From Desulfobacterales bacterium (lineage in GTDB: Bacteria > Desulfobacterota > Desulfobacteria > Desulfobacterales > Desulfobacteraceae): DNA of 20,999 nt. Under the pieces are notes generated by a model. It saw only the letters and a program-made list of their open reading frames with translations. It searched no databases and was not told where the DNA came from. The stretch is from contig JAKSAU010000401.1 in NCBI GenBank assembly GCA_022361535.1, positions 1-20,999 on the forward strand. The letters are read 5' to 3'. Both the position numbers and the translations under genes were made by a program. The first letter of the stretch is position 1. Each line of letters opens with the position of its first letter. Positions 1 to 8,207 of this stretch are shown piece by piece.

Positions 1-170
1 AACAGCCTGCTTGTTATGGCTTGATCATAAAAGATCGCCTCTTCAAGATCCTCGACTGAAGAGTTTACGTTTGAAGCAACGCTAAGTATTCTTTGAACAG
101 TGATTGACATTGCAGGAAGATCTGGACCGCCTTCCCGAAATAAATTGAGGATTTTTTTTTGCATTGTCAC
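1..170 (-). CDS. HDOD-domain protein, N-terminal part only (runs off the window)
   Basis: Reading the reverse strand from about 170 gives an open frame of more than 50 codons to the window edge. The peptide has the beginning of an HDOD domain: a 'DLPAMSITVQRILSVAS' stretch followed by 'SSVEDLEEAIFYDQAITSRL', which matches the usual 'LP.LP..v..il.l..d...s..eLa.ii..DPaLta.lL' pattern. HDOD proteins are non-catalytic HD-like modules found in bacterial signalling, often fused to EAL, HD-GYP or receiver domains. Two starts fit: GTG at 170-168, five bases after AAGGA (180-176), or ATG at 164-162 two codons later. The gene is divergent from the alcohol dehydrogenase gene, so their promoters share the 171-509 gap. 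Only the first ~55 residues are visible, so any downstream domain is unknown. Confidence 0.72.
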   Translation of the reverse strand, partial: MTMQKKILNLFREGGPDLPAMSITVQRILSVASNVNSSVEDLEEAIFYDQAITSRL

Positions 171-509
171 CAAGGTCCTTTTAATTCGCAGAAGAAATTT
201 TGAATCATAATTGGTGTTTTAATGAAACAATTGGAGTAAGCATATCATTTTAGTTCAGTCTTGTTCAATTATTTCGTTCTATCGTATGTGAATAATGCAA
301 AAATGCTTAATAGTATCAATCCTATTGATCTATAGTTTTTCTGGCAAGGAGTGTGTTGCGACATTGGTTGTCAAGTGTTACAGTAACCTGATCAATGCGT
401 TATATTTTCAGGGATCCTGTATTAATGCTGGCGAATTTTATTAAGGCATTTTGAGAGAATTAAGTGCCGATATGAAAACGTCATACAACTGTTCTATTAT
501 GGGGTGGTT
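171..509. other. Divergent intergenic region with several short inverted repeats
   Basis: There is no credible ORF here. The region separates the leftward HDOD gene from the rightward alcohol dehydrogenase gene and should hold both promoters. Visible symmetries are ATCAAT-CCT-ATTGAT (315-329), GACA-N5-TGTC (360-372) and GTTAC-A-GTAAC (377-387). GACA-N5-TGTC resembles the GACA-N3-TGTC palindromes at 3225 and 3297, so the downstream activator might also bind here; that is inference. No convincing -35/-10 or -24/-12 pair was found. Confidence 0.35.
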
Positions 510-1660
510 ATGAGCGAATTAAGAAAATTTGTTTCTCCTGAATTCGTTTTTGGATCTAAGGCCTTGGAGATGGCAGGGCGATATGCATACAATCTCGGCG
601 CTCAAAAAGCACTGATCGTGAGTGACCATGGTGTCTATTCTGCCGCTGGACCCAAAAAGTGTGTAATTCCTTAGAGCTTTCTGATGTCTCTTTTGAGCTG
701 TTTCTCGATATTACCCCCAACCCCAGGGCAGAAGAGGTTATGCAAGGTGTTGATATCTATGAGAACAATGGGTGTGACGTGATTGTTGCAGTCGGAGGGG
801 GAAGTGCCATAGATTGTGCCAAAGGTATAGGTATTTCCAGTTCCAACAAAAAGCATGTTTTAGAGTTCGAAGGGGTCGACAATGTAGACATACCAGGTCC
901 ACCTTTGATCTGTATCCCAACAACTGCAGGCTCCTCAGCAGATGTTTCGCAGTTTGCAATTATCAATAACCGGGATAAAAGGGTTAAAATTGCGATAATC
1001 AGTAAAACAACAGTGCCGGACGTGGCATTAATTGATCCAGAAACAACAACGACTATGGACAACTATTTAACAGCTTGTACAGGCATGGATGCAATGGTGC
1101 ATGCCATTGAGGCATATGTGTCTTCTGCCAGTTCACCGATTTTTGATTTACATGCGCTGGAGGCGGTCAGGTTAATCCATTCATATTTAATCTCTGCGAT
1201 TGAATACCCCCAGGATATAATTTCACGTGATAAAATGATGCTGGGTAGCCTCGAAGCAGGGCTCGCCTTTTCAAATGCCAGTTTAGGCGCCGTCCATGCA
1301 ATGGCTCATAGTCTCGGCGGTTTTTTAGATGTACCGCATGGCGAATGCAATAGTATATTGCTTGATCATGTTATTGCCTATAATTACGAAGTTGTACCTG
1401 AACGGTATGATCGAATAGGCCATATCATGGGAATTGACACGGGGGGGCTGGCAGAAAAAGAACGAAAAGACAAATTGTTAAAAAAGATAAGGAAGATGAA
1501 AAAACAGGCCGGTATAACAAAAACCCTGAAAGATATCGGGTTGCATAAATCAGATATAAAATCGCTTGCTCAAAAAGCGATTCACGATTCATGCATATTC
1601 ACAAATCCGCGTAAACCAAGCTTAAAAGAGCTTGAGGTGATCTATGAAGACGCTCTCTGA
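510..1660 (+). pseudogene. ercA: Iron-containing alcohol dehydrogenase, ErcA-like, split by a one-base frameshift
   Basis: The N-terminal part starts at ATG 510 (MSELRKFVSPEFVFGS) and reads to a stop at 672-674. The rest continues in another frame to 1660. Joining the frames near 642-650 restores 'SDHGVYSAGWTQKVCNSL', the usual iron-ADH pattern, if one G was lost from the 'gccgctgg' stretch. The restored protein would be about 383 aa, normal for the family. The NAD-binding GGGSAIDCAKGI and TTAGSSADVS motifs are present. So are the metal ligands: Asp in GMDAM, His in VHAIEA, His in AVHAMAHSLGG and His in PHGECN. ErcA-type members of this family act as regulatory alcohol dehydrogenase-like proteins, and here the gene overlaps a sigma-54 activator gene. 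The mutation may be genuine or a sequencing or assembly error, since the rest of the frame is undamaged. A GTG at 659 could start a shorter product lacking the first ~50 residues. Confidence 0.85.
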
Positions 1661-3203
1661 TTCAGAATTTGATCTTCAACGAAGCAAGATAATCGGGCTT
1701 GGTGAAAAGTCCACAAGAAAAAGTTACTATCCGGAATTGCAGCGACAGATTCAGCAGTTAGATAAGAAGAATAAGGCATTGGTCAAAGAAATTGAGCAAA
1801 GAAAAAAAGCAGAAGCATCTCTATCTGAAAGCGAACAACTTTATAGAACACTTGCTGAAACTATGAAAGAGGGGATTCTGATTATCTCACAGGGTAAAAT
1901 CATTTTCTCCAATCCTGCTTCCAGATTAATTTTTAAAAAAAGCTCAAATGAAATTGATCATATGAATGTAATGGATATATTTGACCCCTCGTACCATGAC
2001 AAATTCAAGCGGTATATAGATGGATTTGGAAAAGGAATAACTGATAAAATATTTACAGGACTATGCATCCGTGGGGATAAAAAAAAAGTATGGGTCCAGG
2101 GGTATCATCACCTGATCGATTGGGCAGGAAAGAAATCTGTCTTAGTAACGGTCAGGGACGTTACAAAACAAAAGGAAAGTGAAATAAAAGCCCGTGAGGA
2201 ATCAGACAAGCTTCAACTGGAGAATCAACTTTTAAAATCTAAAAATATGCATCGTTATGGTTTAGGGCATCTTGTTGGGACTAGTGAAGCAATGCAGGAG
2301 GTGTATGAAAGCATAATAAAAGCGGCTTCTATTGAATCAAACGTGGTTGTTTATGGAGAATCTGGCACTGGAAAAGAACTGGTATCAAAGTCCATACACG
2401 ATATGAGCACAAGGAGAAAACATCCCTACATAACGGTCAATTGTGGTGCTATTCCTGAAAATCTTTTTGAAAGCGAGTTCTTTGGCCATAAGAAAGGCTC
2501 TTTTTCAGGGGCGAATATGGACAAAGTCGGCTTTTTTGAAAGCGCAGACAAAGGGACTCTTTTTTTAGACGAAATCGGGGAAATCCCTCTGAATCTCCAG
2601 GTTAAACTGCTCAGGGCAATTGAAGGAGGAGGATACATACCTATTGGATCGACAGAGGCAAAGCAGTCAAATGTGAGGATCATCGCTGCGACCAATCAAA
2701 ACTTAAAACTGCTTTCAGAGAAAGGCTTAGTACGTCAGGATTTTTTCTTCAGGATTCATATCTTACCCATTTATCTTCCACCGTTAAAAGAGCGAAGAGA
2801 AGACATTCCCCTGTTGATTTACCACTTTATACAGAAAATGACAGGCTCATCTGCAGAGAATGTAGTGATTCCCGAAGTGATAATGAAAAAATTTCAAAAT
2901 TATGATTGGCCCGGAAATGTCAGGGAACTTCAGAATGCGGTTTCAAGATATGTCGCCTTTAAAACTACAGAGTTCATAGATGATCAAGATACTCAAAACT
3001 TGGACACCCCACAACCCAGTGAGACTAATACTGATACAATCGAGGAACTCGGCTTAAATTCTTTAGTCATGAATTATGAAAAACAAATAATTGAAAAAGC
3101 ATTGAATCACACAAAAGGCAATGTTTCCAAGAGCTCAGAATTATTAAAGATAGGCCGACGATCTCTTCAGCGAAAGATAACACGATTAGGTATTTCAAGC
3201 TGA
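1644..3203 (+). CDS. PAS-containing sigma-54-dependent transcriptional activator (no receiver domain)
   Basis: This 519-aa bacterial enhancer-binding protein has an N-terminal coiled coil (about 30-65) and a PAS sensor (about 64-180). The AAA+ domain (about 212-445) has Walker A GESGTGKE at 238-245, Walker B LFLDEIGE with D309/E310 and an Arg-finger stretch RQDFFFRI. A C-terminal Fis-type helix-turn-helix occupies about 488-519 (GNVSKSSELLKIGRRSLQRK). The sigma-54 contact loop at 285-290 is GSFSGA instead of GAFTGA, with two Ser changes. With no receiver, activity should be set by the PAS ligand or a partner protein rather than by phosphorylation. The start ATG lies 17 bases inside the end of the alcohol dehydrogenase gene, with GAGGTGA at 1634-1640 as ribosome site. 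Two palindromes and a -24/-12 promoter follow directly, so the likely target is the next two genes. Confidence 0.93.
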   Translation: MKTLSDSEFDLQRSKIIGLGEKSTRKSYYPELQRQIQQLDKKNKALVKEIEQRKKAEASLSESEQLYRTLAETMKEGILIISQGKIIFSNPASRLIFKKSSNEIDHMNVMDIFDPSYHDKFKRYIDGFGKGITDKIFTGLCIRGDKKKVWVQGYHHLIDWAGKKSVLVTVRDVTKQKESEIKAREESDKLQLENQLLKSKNMHRYGLGHLVGTSEAMQEVYESIIKAASIESNVVVYGESGTGKELVSKSIHDMSTRRKHPYITVNCGAIPENLFESEFFGHKKGSFSGANMDKVGFFESADKGTLFLDEIGEIPLNLQVKLLRAIEGGGYIPIGSTEAKQSNVRIIAATNQNLKLLSEKGLVRQDFFFRIHILPIYLPPLKERREDIPLLIYHFIQKMTGSSAENVVIPEVIMKKFQNYDWPGNVRELQNAVSRYVAFKTTEFIDDQDTQNLDTPQPSETNTDTIEELGLNSLVMNYEKQIIEKALNHTKGNVSKSSELLKIGRRSLQRKITRLGISS

Positions 3204-3224
3204 GACATATTGACGCATCGGCGC

Positions 3225-3235
3225 GACAATTTGTC
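3225..3235. promoter_or_regulatory. Palindrome GACAATTTGTC, candidate activator-binding site 1
   Basis: GACAA-T-TTGTC is an odd-length perfect palindrome. An identical copy lies at 3297. It is about 207 bases upstream of the predicted start site of the sigma-54 promoter at 3410-3427, the usual distance for an enhancer site of a Fis-type activator. The activator gene ends 21 bases before it. Confidence 0.6.
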
Positions 3236-3296
3236 CCTATCACTTGTCCTCTAAAGCTTTCAAAATATATAGTCATGAAAAATTAAGAATAACTGA

Positions 3297-3307
3297 GACA
3301 ATTTGTC
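3297..3307. promoter_or_regulatory. Palindrome GACAATTTGTC, candidate activator-binding site 2
   Basis: This is an identical copy of the 3225 palindrome, 72 bases downstream of it. That is close to seven helical turns, which would place both on about the same face of the DNA. It lies roughly 135 bases upstream of the predicted transcription start. Binding by the protein encoded at 1644-3203 is inference from position. Confidence 0.6.
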
Positions 3308-3409
3308 GCTTTATATTCCCTGGTTTTCCTCTCTTTTCTTGATGATTTGATCAGTGTTTATTCTTATTAAATTCAATGTGTTATGATCTTTTCTCTTTTT
3401 TTTTGTGTG

Positions 3410-3427
3410 TTGGCACCTGTCTTGCCA
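3410..3427 (+). promoter_or_regulatory. Sigma-54 (-24/-12) promoter
   Basis: TTGGCACCTGTCTTGCCA matches the consensus TTGGCAC-N5-TTGC exactly. The GG at 3412-3413 and the GC at 3424-3425 are at the required 12-base spacing. The predicted start of transcription is about 3437, giving a ~46-base leader to the ATG at 3483. It follows the sigma-54 activator gene and two palindromes. Confidence 0.88.
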
Positions 3428-3482
3428 TAGGTATGCTAAGCGCGTTTAAGTTTAACTCCAGGATAAAAAAAGAAAACACAAA

Positions 3483-3845
3483 ATGAAAATTTTAATCGTT
3501 GATTCAAAAAGTTCGTATTCATTTGAATTAGGAAAGGTTTTATCCGGATGGGGAAACCGGATAAATCATGTTTGTTCAGGTGACCAGGCGATTGAAAAGG
3601 TTAAAAATACTGTATTTGAGTTGATTCTGCTTGAACTGTTTCTCGAGGACGCCATGGGGTACGAGATTGTTCCCGATCTCAAACTTTTCAACCCGGGTGT
3701 CAATATCATCATCATGAGTGAGAAGAGTGACCCGCAACTGGAAAGAAAATCCAGGGAAAGCGGGATCATTTTCTTCATGGAAAAGCCTATCCAATTTCAA
3801 CACTTAAAACAGATCATCGATCAACTATCAAAAAAACAATCATAA
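3483..3845 (+). CDS. Stand-alone receiver-domain protein with Glu at the phospho-acceptor position
   Basis: The 120-aa protein is a single receiver (CheY-like) domain with alternating beta/alpha pattern: MKILIVD (beta1), FELILLELFL (beta3), VNIIIMSE (beta4) and IIFFMEKPI (beta5). The switch Ser (S79) and the conserved Lys (K101, in EKP) are present. The phospho-acceptor Asp is Glu (E51 in LLELFLED), and only one Asp (D7) remains of the acidic pair. Such a receiver cannot be phosphorylated in the standard way and may be locked or act by binding. It is the first gene after the sigma-54 promoter and sits 15 bases before the chemoreceptor start, so the two are almost certainly co-transcribed. Its ribosome site is poor (AGG about 20 bases upstream of ATG), suggesting low expression. 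A role as a CheY-like adaptor for the receptor is inference. Confidence 0.88.
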   Translation: MKILIVDSKSSYSFELGKVLSGWGNRINHVCSGDQAIEKVKNTVFELILLELFLEDAMGYEIVPDLKLFNPGVNIIIMSEKSDPQLERKSRESGIIFFMEKPIQFQHLKQIIDQLSKKQS

Positions 3846-3860
3846 TTGGGAGAAAGAAGC

Positions 3861-6065
3861 ATGTTTAAAAGAATGAAGCTCAAACAAAAGCTGTTATTTG
3901 TGGGGATATCACTTACTGTCATACCCTTGCTTTGTGCGTTTGGGTTTGTACTAAACCAGAATAAAAAAAGTACAAGCCTTGCTGAGCGTGAAAGTAAAAA
4001 AATTGCCTATGCAGATCTTGAGCATATTGTTCAAAGCATTTCAACGCTTGCGAGAACTCAGCAGGAAGTTATTGAAAAAAATCTGGAACACTCCTTGAAT
4101 GTTGCCGAAGACCTTATGAAAAAAGCTGGAGGGATAAAACTTTCTGAAGAAAACCAGGAATGGAAAGCAACAAATCAGTACACAAAAGCCATCTCTTCCG
4201 TATCGCTCCCTAGAATGAATATCGGAGATACTTGGTTGGGCCAGATCAGTAGCAAAAATCAGGCTGCCCCTCTTGTTGACGAAGTCCTCAATTTGGTTGG
4301 TACAACGTGTACGGTGTTTCAGGTAATGAATGAAAACGGTGATATGCTCAGGGTTGCAACTAATGTAATTAAAAAGAACGGGCAAAGGGCCATTGGAACT
4401 TTTATCCCTAGTAGCAATCCGGATGGGACCCCCAACCCTGTCATTTCTAAAGTTAAACGGGGAGAAACATATGTTGGAAGGGCCTATGTTGTTAACGGGT
4501 GGTATATTACAGCCTATAAACCCATGTACGACAGTAATCGCAACCTTATGGGTATGCTCTATGTCGGGATACCACAGGAAGGGACCACTACACTTCGAAA
4601 CGCCATTCAGAAAATGGTTATTGGCAAGACAGGCTATGCCTACGTATTAGACAAATCAGGTAGTTATGTGATTTCAAAGGATGGCAAGCGTGACGGTGAA
4701 AACATCTTAGAGTTAAAGGATGAAGAAGGTGTCTTTTTTATAAAGGATTTGGTCGCCAAGGTAACTTCTCTGGATGAAGGAGCCATTGCAGATCATACAT
4801 ATAAATGGAAAGATGACTCAGATGGCTTAGTTAAAACAAAAATTGTTAAAACCACTTACTTTAAAAAATGGGATTGGATCATTTCGGCTGGCAGTTTTGA
4901 AGAAGAATTTCTTGAATCGGCAAACCTGATTTCTGAAACGTCCAGAAAAAGCAGTATTGCACTCATCATATTAATTTGTGCTTCTATCGTGGTTGTCATC
5001 CTGGTCTGGATGTTTGTTGCCCGCGGAATCATGATCCAGCTTGGGGATGACCCTTCTGAAATTGCAAACGTTGCCAACAGTATTGCAAAAGGCGATCTTA
5101 CAATCAGTTTTAAAGATGATGGAAAAGAGCTGACAGGCGTTTATTCCGATATGAAAATGATGTCGGATAATCTTGCAAGGATGCTTTCAGAGATTACAGA
5201 TGGTGTTCAAACATTGACTTCATCATCCACCGAATTGTCCGTAGTTTCAGAGCAGATGTCGTCAAACTCAGGACAAACTTTTGAAAAATCAAACCAGGTT
5301 GCAAGTGCTGCCGAAGAAATGGCAACGAACATGAACAGTGTTGCCGCAGCCACAGAGCAGACCACGGCAAATATCCAGATGATTGTATCTTCTGCAGAGG
5401 AAATGTCCTCTACCATAAGCGAGATCGCTAACAATACGGCAAGAGGAAGCCAGACCACCTCAGAAGCGGTGGATAAAGCCGAACAGGTATCTGAAAAAGT
5501 AAACGAATTAGGTCGGGCAGCATCTGAAATCAGCAAGGTTACTGACACGATCGCCGATATATCAGAGCAAACAAACCTACTGGCGTTGAATGCAACCATA
5601 GAAGCGGCCCGTGCAGGAGATGCCGGCAAAGGGTTTGCAGTAGTTGCAGGAGAAATAAAGGAGCTTGCACATCAAACCGCTTCAGCAACAGGAGAAATTG
5701 GTGCCAGAATTGGTGATGTTCAAAAAACAACCAAAGAATCTGTGGATGCAATCAATTCTATTGTCCACATTATTAATGAAATAAATGAAATCGTTACATC
5801 TGTTGCAACGGCCATTGAAGAGCAGTCCGTGACTACCCAGGAGATATCCAACAATGTCAGCCAGGCCGCTGCTGGGGTTCAGGAAGTTAATGAAAATGTA
5901 AACCAGACTTCAGTTGTAGCCAGTGAAGTAACTACAGATATTACCCAGGTGAGCCAGGCGTCAGAAGAAATGAAGTCCGGAAGCAGCCAGGTAAGTTTAA
6001 GTGCAAGTGAGTTGTCCAAACTGGCTGAAAATCTTAAAAGTATGGTAAGCAAATTTCAACTGTAA
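3861..6065 (+). CDS. Methyl-accepting chemotaxis protein with periplasmic Cache sensor
   Basis: The ATG at 3861 is chosen over an in-frame TTG at 3846 because GGGAG (3848-3852) sits 8 bases ahead of it; the product is 734 aa. Topology is that of a classic receptor. TM1 spans about 9-29, followed by a large periplasmic sensor of the Cache_3-Cache_2 type (about 36-360, with '[12 protein letters not shown]' and '[19 protein letters not shown]'). TM2 is at about 366-388, a HAMP domain at 389-445 and a cytoplasmic signalling coiled coil to the end. The hairpin tip is about 565-590 ([18 protein letters not shown]). Cache sensors of this kind bind small organic ligands. There is no C-terminal CheR-tethering pentapeptide. 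It lies in the operon of the sigma-54 promoter at 3410, so receptor synthesis is probably conditional. A hairpin follows the stop. Confidence 0.95.
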   Translation: MFKRMKLKQKLLFVGISLTVIPLLCAFGFVLNQNKKSTSLAERESKKIAYADLEHIVQSISTLARTQQEVIEKNLEHSLNVAEDLMKKAGGIKLSEENQEWKATNQYTKAISSVSLPRMNIGDTWLGQISSKNQAAPLVDEVLNLVGTTCTVFQVMNENGDMLRVATNVIKKNGQRAIGTFIPSSNPDGTPNPVISKVKRGETYVGRAYVVNGWYITAYKPMYDSNRNLMGMLYVGIPQEGTTTLRNAIQKMVIGKTGYAYVLDKSGSYVISKDGKRDGENILELKDEEGVFFIKDLVAKVTSLDEGAIADHTYKWKDDSDGLVKTKIVKTTYFKKWDWIISAGSFEEEFLESANLISETSRKSSIALIILICASIVVVILVWMFVARGIMIQLGDDPSEIANVANSIAKGDLTISFKDDGKELTGVYSDMKMMSDNLARMLSEITDGVQTLTSSSTELSVVSEQMSSNSGQTFEKSNQVASAAEEMATNMNSVAAATEQTTANIQMIVSSAEEMSSTISEIANNTARGSQTTSEAVDKAEQVSEKVNELGRAASEISKVTDTIADISEQTNLLALNATIEAARAGDAGKGFAVVAGEIKELAHQTASATGEIGARIGDVQKTTKESVDAINSIVHIINEINEIVTSVATAIEEQSVTTQEISNNVSQAAAGVQEVNENVNQTSVVASEVTTDITQVSQASEEMKSGSSQVSLSASELSKLAENLKSMVSKFQL

Positions 6066-6086
6066 TGAAATAAAATATAAATAGAA

Positions 6087-6115
6087 AAGGGGTATGGATT
6101 TTTTCCATACCCCTT
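6087..6115 (+). terminator. Strong stem-loop after the Cache receptor gene
   Basis: AAGGGGTATGGA (6087-6098) pairs fully with TCCATACCCCTT (6104-6115) around a TTTTT loop, 21 bases after the stop codon. There is no long T-run immediately after, so it is a terminator or 3'-end stabiliser rather than a textbook intrinsic terminator. It marks the end of block A. Confidence 0.7.
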
Positions 6116-6415
6116 AATCCCAAAAGCCTATTTTTTCAGAACCAAAAGCTATTCCGATTATTTCATCGAATCCAATATTCGTTTTTTCCTATACGAATAT
6201 GCAAAAATGTTTGGTCTAACTTTTTCTTAGTCTATTTCAGTGGAATTCTACCTGTTGGCTTTTTAGAGGGATGGTTGGATTTCCGATAAAAAATAGATTC
6301 AATATAGCAAGCTGTTGACGTGGAATTGATATATTTTAATTTATGATTAATTTCAGTTTTATTATGTAAATATATTGTTTTTATAGAATCTCCTATTCCA
6401 GAGGTTGGAACGGCT
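6116..6415. other. AT-rich intergenic region with one inverted repeat and a possible sigma-70 promoter
   Basis: No gene is seen. ATATTCG (6175-6181) and CGAATAT (6194-6200) form an inverted repeat with a 12-base spacer. TTGACG (6315-6320) with TAATTT 16 bases later (6337-6342) could be a weak housekeeping promoter for the kinase gene at 6416. No -24/-12 motif was found. Confidence 0.3.
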
Positions 6416-7882
6416 ATGGAAAAAATCAAATTGTTGATATTAGAGGATAACTCAGATGATTTTTTTCTCTTGAAAGAATCATTGGAATCGTCCGAGAGAA
6501 TTAATGCAGAGATGTATCACTGTTCACGATTGAACGAAGCCATTGATCTTGCACAGAAAAAAAGGATAGATGCTGCGGTCATTGACTTGAATCTTCCTGA
6601 CAGCTTTGGTCTGGAAACATACAAAATATTTGGAAACAAGTATCCTGATATCCCCGTTGTTGTGATGACCGGACAAAATGATCCTGAAATGGCATTCAAG
6701 GCAGTAAAAAATGGAGCCCAGGATTATATATTCAAGGGTGAGCGCAGGAGCGGAAGACTTGACCGTACACTGCTTTATGCCATTGAACGGCATCGTTTAC
6801 TAACAGAGTTGAAAGCATCTGCAGAAACGATTCAAAGACTGAATTTAGCAGTAGAACAAAGCCCTGTGTCGATTGTTATTACGGATCCCAAAGGGCAAAT
6901 CGAATATGTGAATGATAAATTTCGCCAAATGACAGGATATTCAAAAGCAGAGGTCTTCGGTAAGAATCCACGAATTCTTCAAAGCGGCACAGTATCCCCT
7001 GAAATATACGAAGAACTCTGGAAAACCATATTGTCAGGAAAATCCTGGCGCGGCGAGTTATGTAATAAACGGAAAAACGGGGAGTTATATTGGGAGGATG
7101 CCCTGATTTCCCCTGTTGTCAATGACAAGGGCGATATTACGGACTTTATTGCGATCAAAGAAGATATTACAGATAAAAAGGCATTAAAGCAGTTGAAACG
7201 CGACATGGAGCATATGATGCGGCATGATTTAAAGGGTCCGTTAACAGGGATTATAAATCTGCCGGAGTTGATGAAAATGAAAGGCGGGCTAAACGAAGAG
7301 CAAAAGGAGTTAGCAGATCTTATCGGTGAGGCAGGGCATACCATGATAGAAATGATCGATTCCTCACTGGACATGCTCAAAATGGAAAAAAATGAATTTA
7401 ATTACCGGCCTGAAACGGTAGATCTTACAAAGATAATTTTAACTCTTGTTCAGGAAAATGATCTGAAATTATCCCAAAAAAGCCTTACCTGCCAGATTTT
7501 CATGAATGACCTTGAAATAACAAAAAACAAGGTAATTAAAATTTTGTCTGATAAACAATTAATTTACCGGATGCTTTCAAACCTTTTTTTAAACGCTGTT
7601 GAAGCCTCGCCTGAAAATGGGGTCATTTCAATTCGTATTCAAGACCGGGAGTTTGTTACTATTGCCATTGGAAACTCAGGAACTGTTCCGGAGCATATAC
7701 GATCTGACTTCTTTGGCAAGTATATCACTTCAGGTAAGAAAAATGGGACCGGACTGGGTACATACTCGGCAAAATTAATGGCAGATGTGATGCATTACAC
7801 CATAAAAATGGAAACGTCAGATGAGCAGAACGAAACTTACATTAATATCAAGATACCCAAAGAAGTGTCCGATCAGAATTAA
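6416..7882 (+). CDS. Receiver-PAS-histidine kinase (inverted hybrid)
   Basis: This 488-aa soluble protein has a canonical N-terminal receiver (about 1-125): E10/D11 acidic pair, phospho-acceptor D57, T85 and K107. A PAS domain follows (about 140-260, 'TDPKGQIEYVNDKFRQMTGY'). The kinase core has H270 in MMRHDLKGPLTG, an N box near 393 (NLFLNAVEA) and a G2 box near 443 (NGTGLGTYSAKLM). The G1 box is the variant GNSGTVPEHIR instead of DxGxG; from memory, a subfamily of kinases with GTGLGTYSA also has this. No membrane segment is visible, so it is cytoplasmic and probably receives phosphate or a signal from another kinase through its receiver. GAGG at 6401-6404 serves the ATG. The NtrC-type regulator gene 325 bases downstream is the nearest candidate output. 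That pairing is inferred only from proximity. Confidence 0.92.
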   Translation: MEKIKLLILEDNSDDFFLLKESLESSERINAEMYHCSRLNEAIDLAQKKRIDAAVIDLNLPDSFGLETYKIFGNKYPDIPVVVMTGQNDPEMAFKAVKNGAQDYIFKGERRSGRLDRTLLYAIERHRLLTELKASAETIQRLNLAVEQSPVSIVITDPKGQIEYVNDKFRQMTGYSKAEVFGKNPRILQSGTVSPEIYEELWKTILSGKSWRGELCNKRKNGELYWEDALISPVVNDKGDITDFIAIKEDITDKKALKQLKRDMEHMMRHDLKGPLTGIINLPELMKMKGGLNEEQKELADLIGEAGHTMIEMIDSSLDMLKMEKNEFNYRPETVDLTKIILTLVQENDLKLSQKSLTCQIFMNDLEITKNKVIKILSDKQLIYRMLSNLFLNAVEASPENGVISIRIQDREFVTIAIGNSGTVPEHIRSDFFGKYITSGKKNGTGLGTYSAKLMADVMHYTIKMETSDEQNETYINIKIPKEVSDQN

Positions 7883-8207
7883 ACCGCGTTAGTTTATAGA
7901 TCGGAATGAACAAGGATTATAACGAGATAGACTGATTTGTGATAATTAACGCCAAAAATAAAGTTTGAGTGTTGGAGCAAAATTAAACCAACCATACTGA
8001 CAATGTTAATAAACCAAGCATTTTTAATGTAAAAAATTATTTGTTTATTTACCCCGACAATCGTAAAATGCATACGATATTTATATTTAAAGGATAGCCG
8101 ACAGATAAATTGATACTCAGGTGATTTTTAAATATCTCGGTAGTGAATGAGAATGTATTTGAACTTGAATTGAGGTTCGGCAATAAAATAGATACTTATA
8201 GGAAAAG
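7883..8207. other. AT-rich intergenic region upstream of the NtrC-type regulator
   Basis: No ORF is supported. The one notable element is the inverted repeat at 8060-8078, listed separately. No terminator hairpin is evident after the kinase gene, and no convincing -24/-12 or -35/-10 pair was found before 8208. Confidence 0.3.
8060..8078. promoter_or_regulatory. Inverted repeat ATCGTA-N7-TACGAT, candidate operator
   Basis: Six-base arms ATCGTA (8060-8065) and TACGAT (8073-8078) flank AAATGCA, about 130 bases ahead of the regulator start. The same arms occur in the larger palindrome at 9677-9704 just after this regulator gene. The repetition suggests a shared binding protein, possibly the regulator itself (inference). 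Confidence 0.4.

Noticed and set aside
341..360. CTGGCAAGGAGTGTGTTGCG as a sigma-54 promoter for the alcohol dehydrogenase gene
   Set aside because: The GG and GC are 15 bases apart instead of 12, and the sixth base of TGGCAC is wrong.
3846..3860. TTG start at 3846 for the Cache receptor
   Set aside because: It would use the last base of the previous stop region and has no ribosome site. GGGAG lies inside this segment, positioned for ATG 3861.
5207..5629. Long reverse-strand open frames opposite the receptor signalling domains (also 11790-12272)
   Set aside because: They mirror the biased codons of the forward receptor coiled coil. Their peptides are low-complexity, without ribosome sites or domain patterns.
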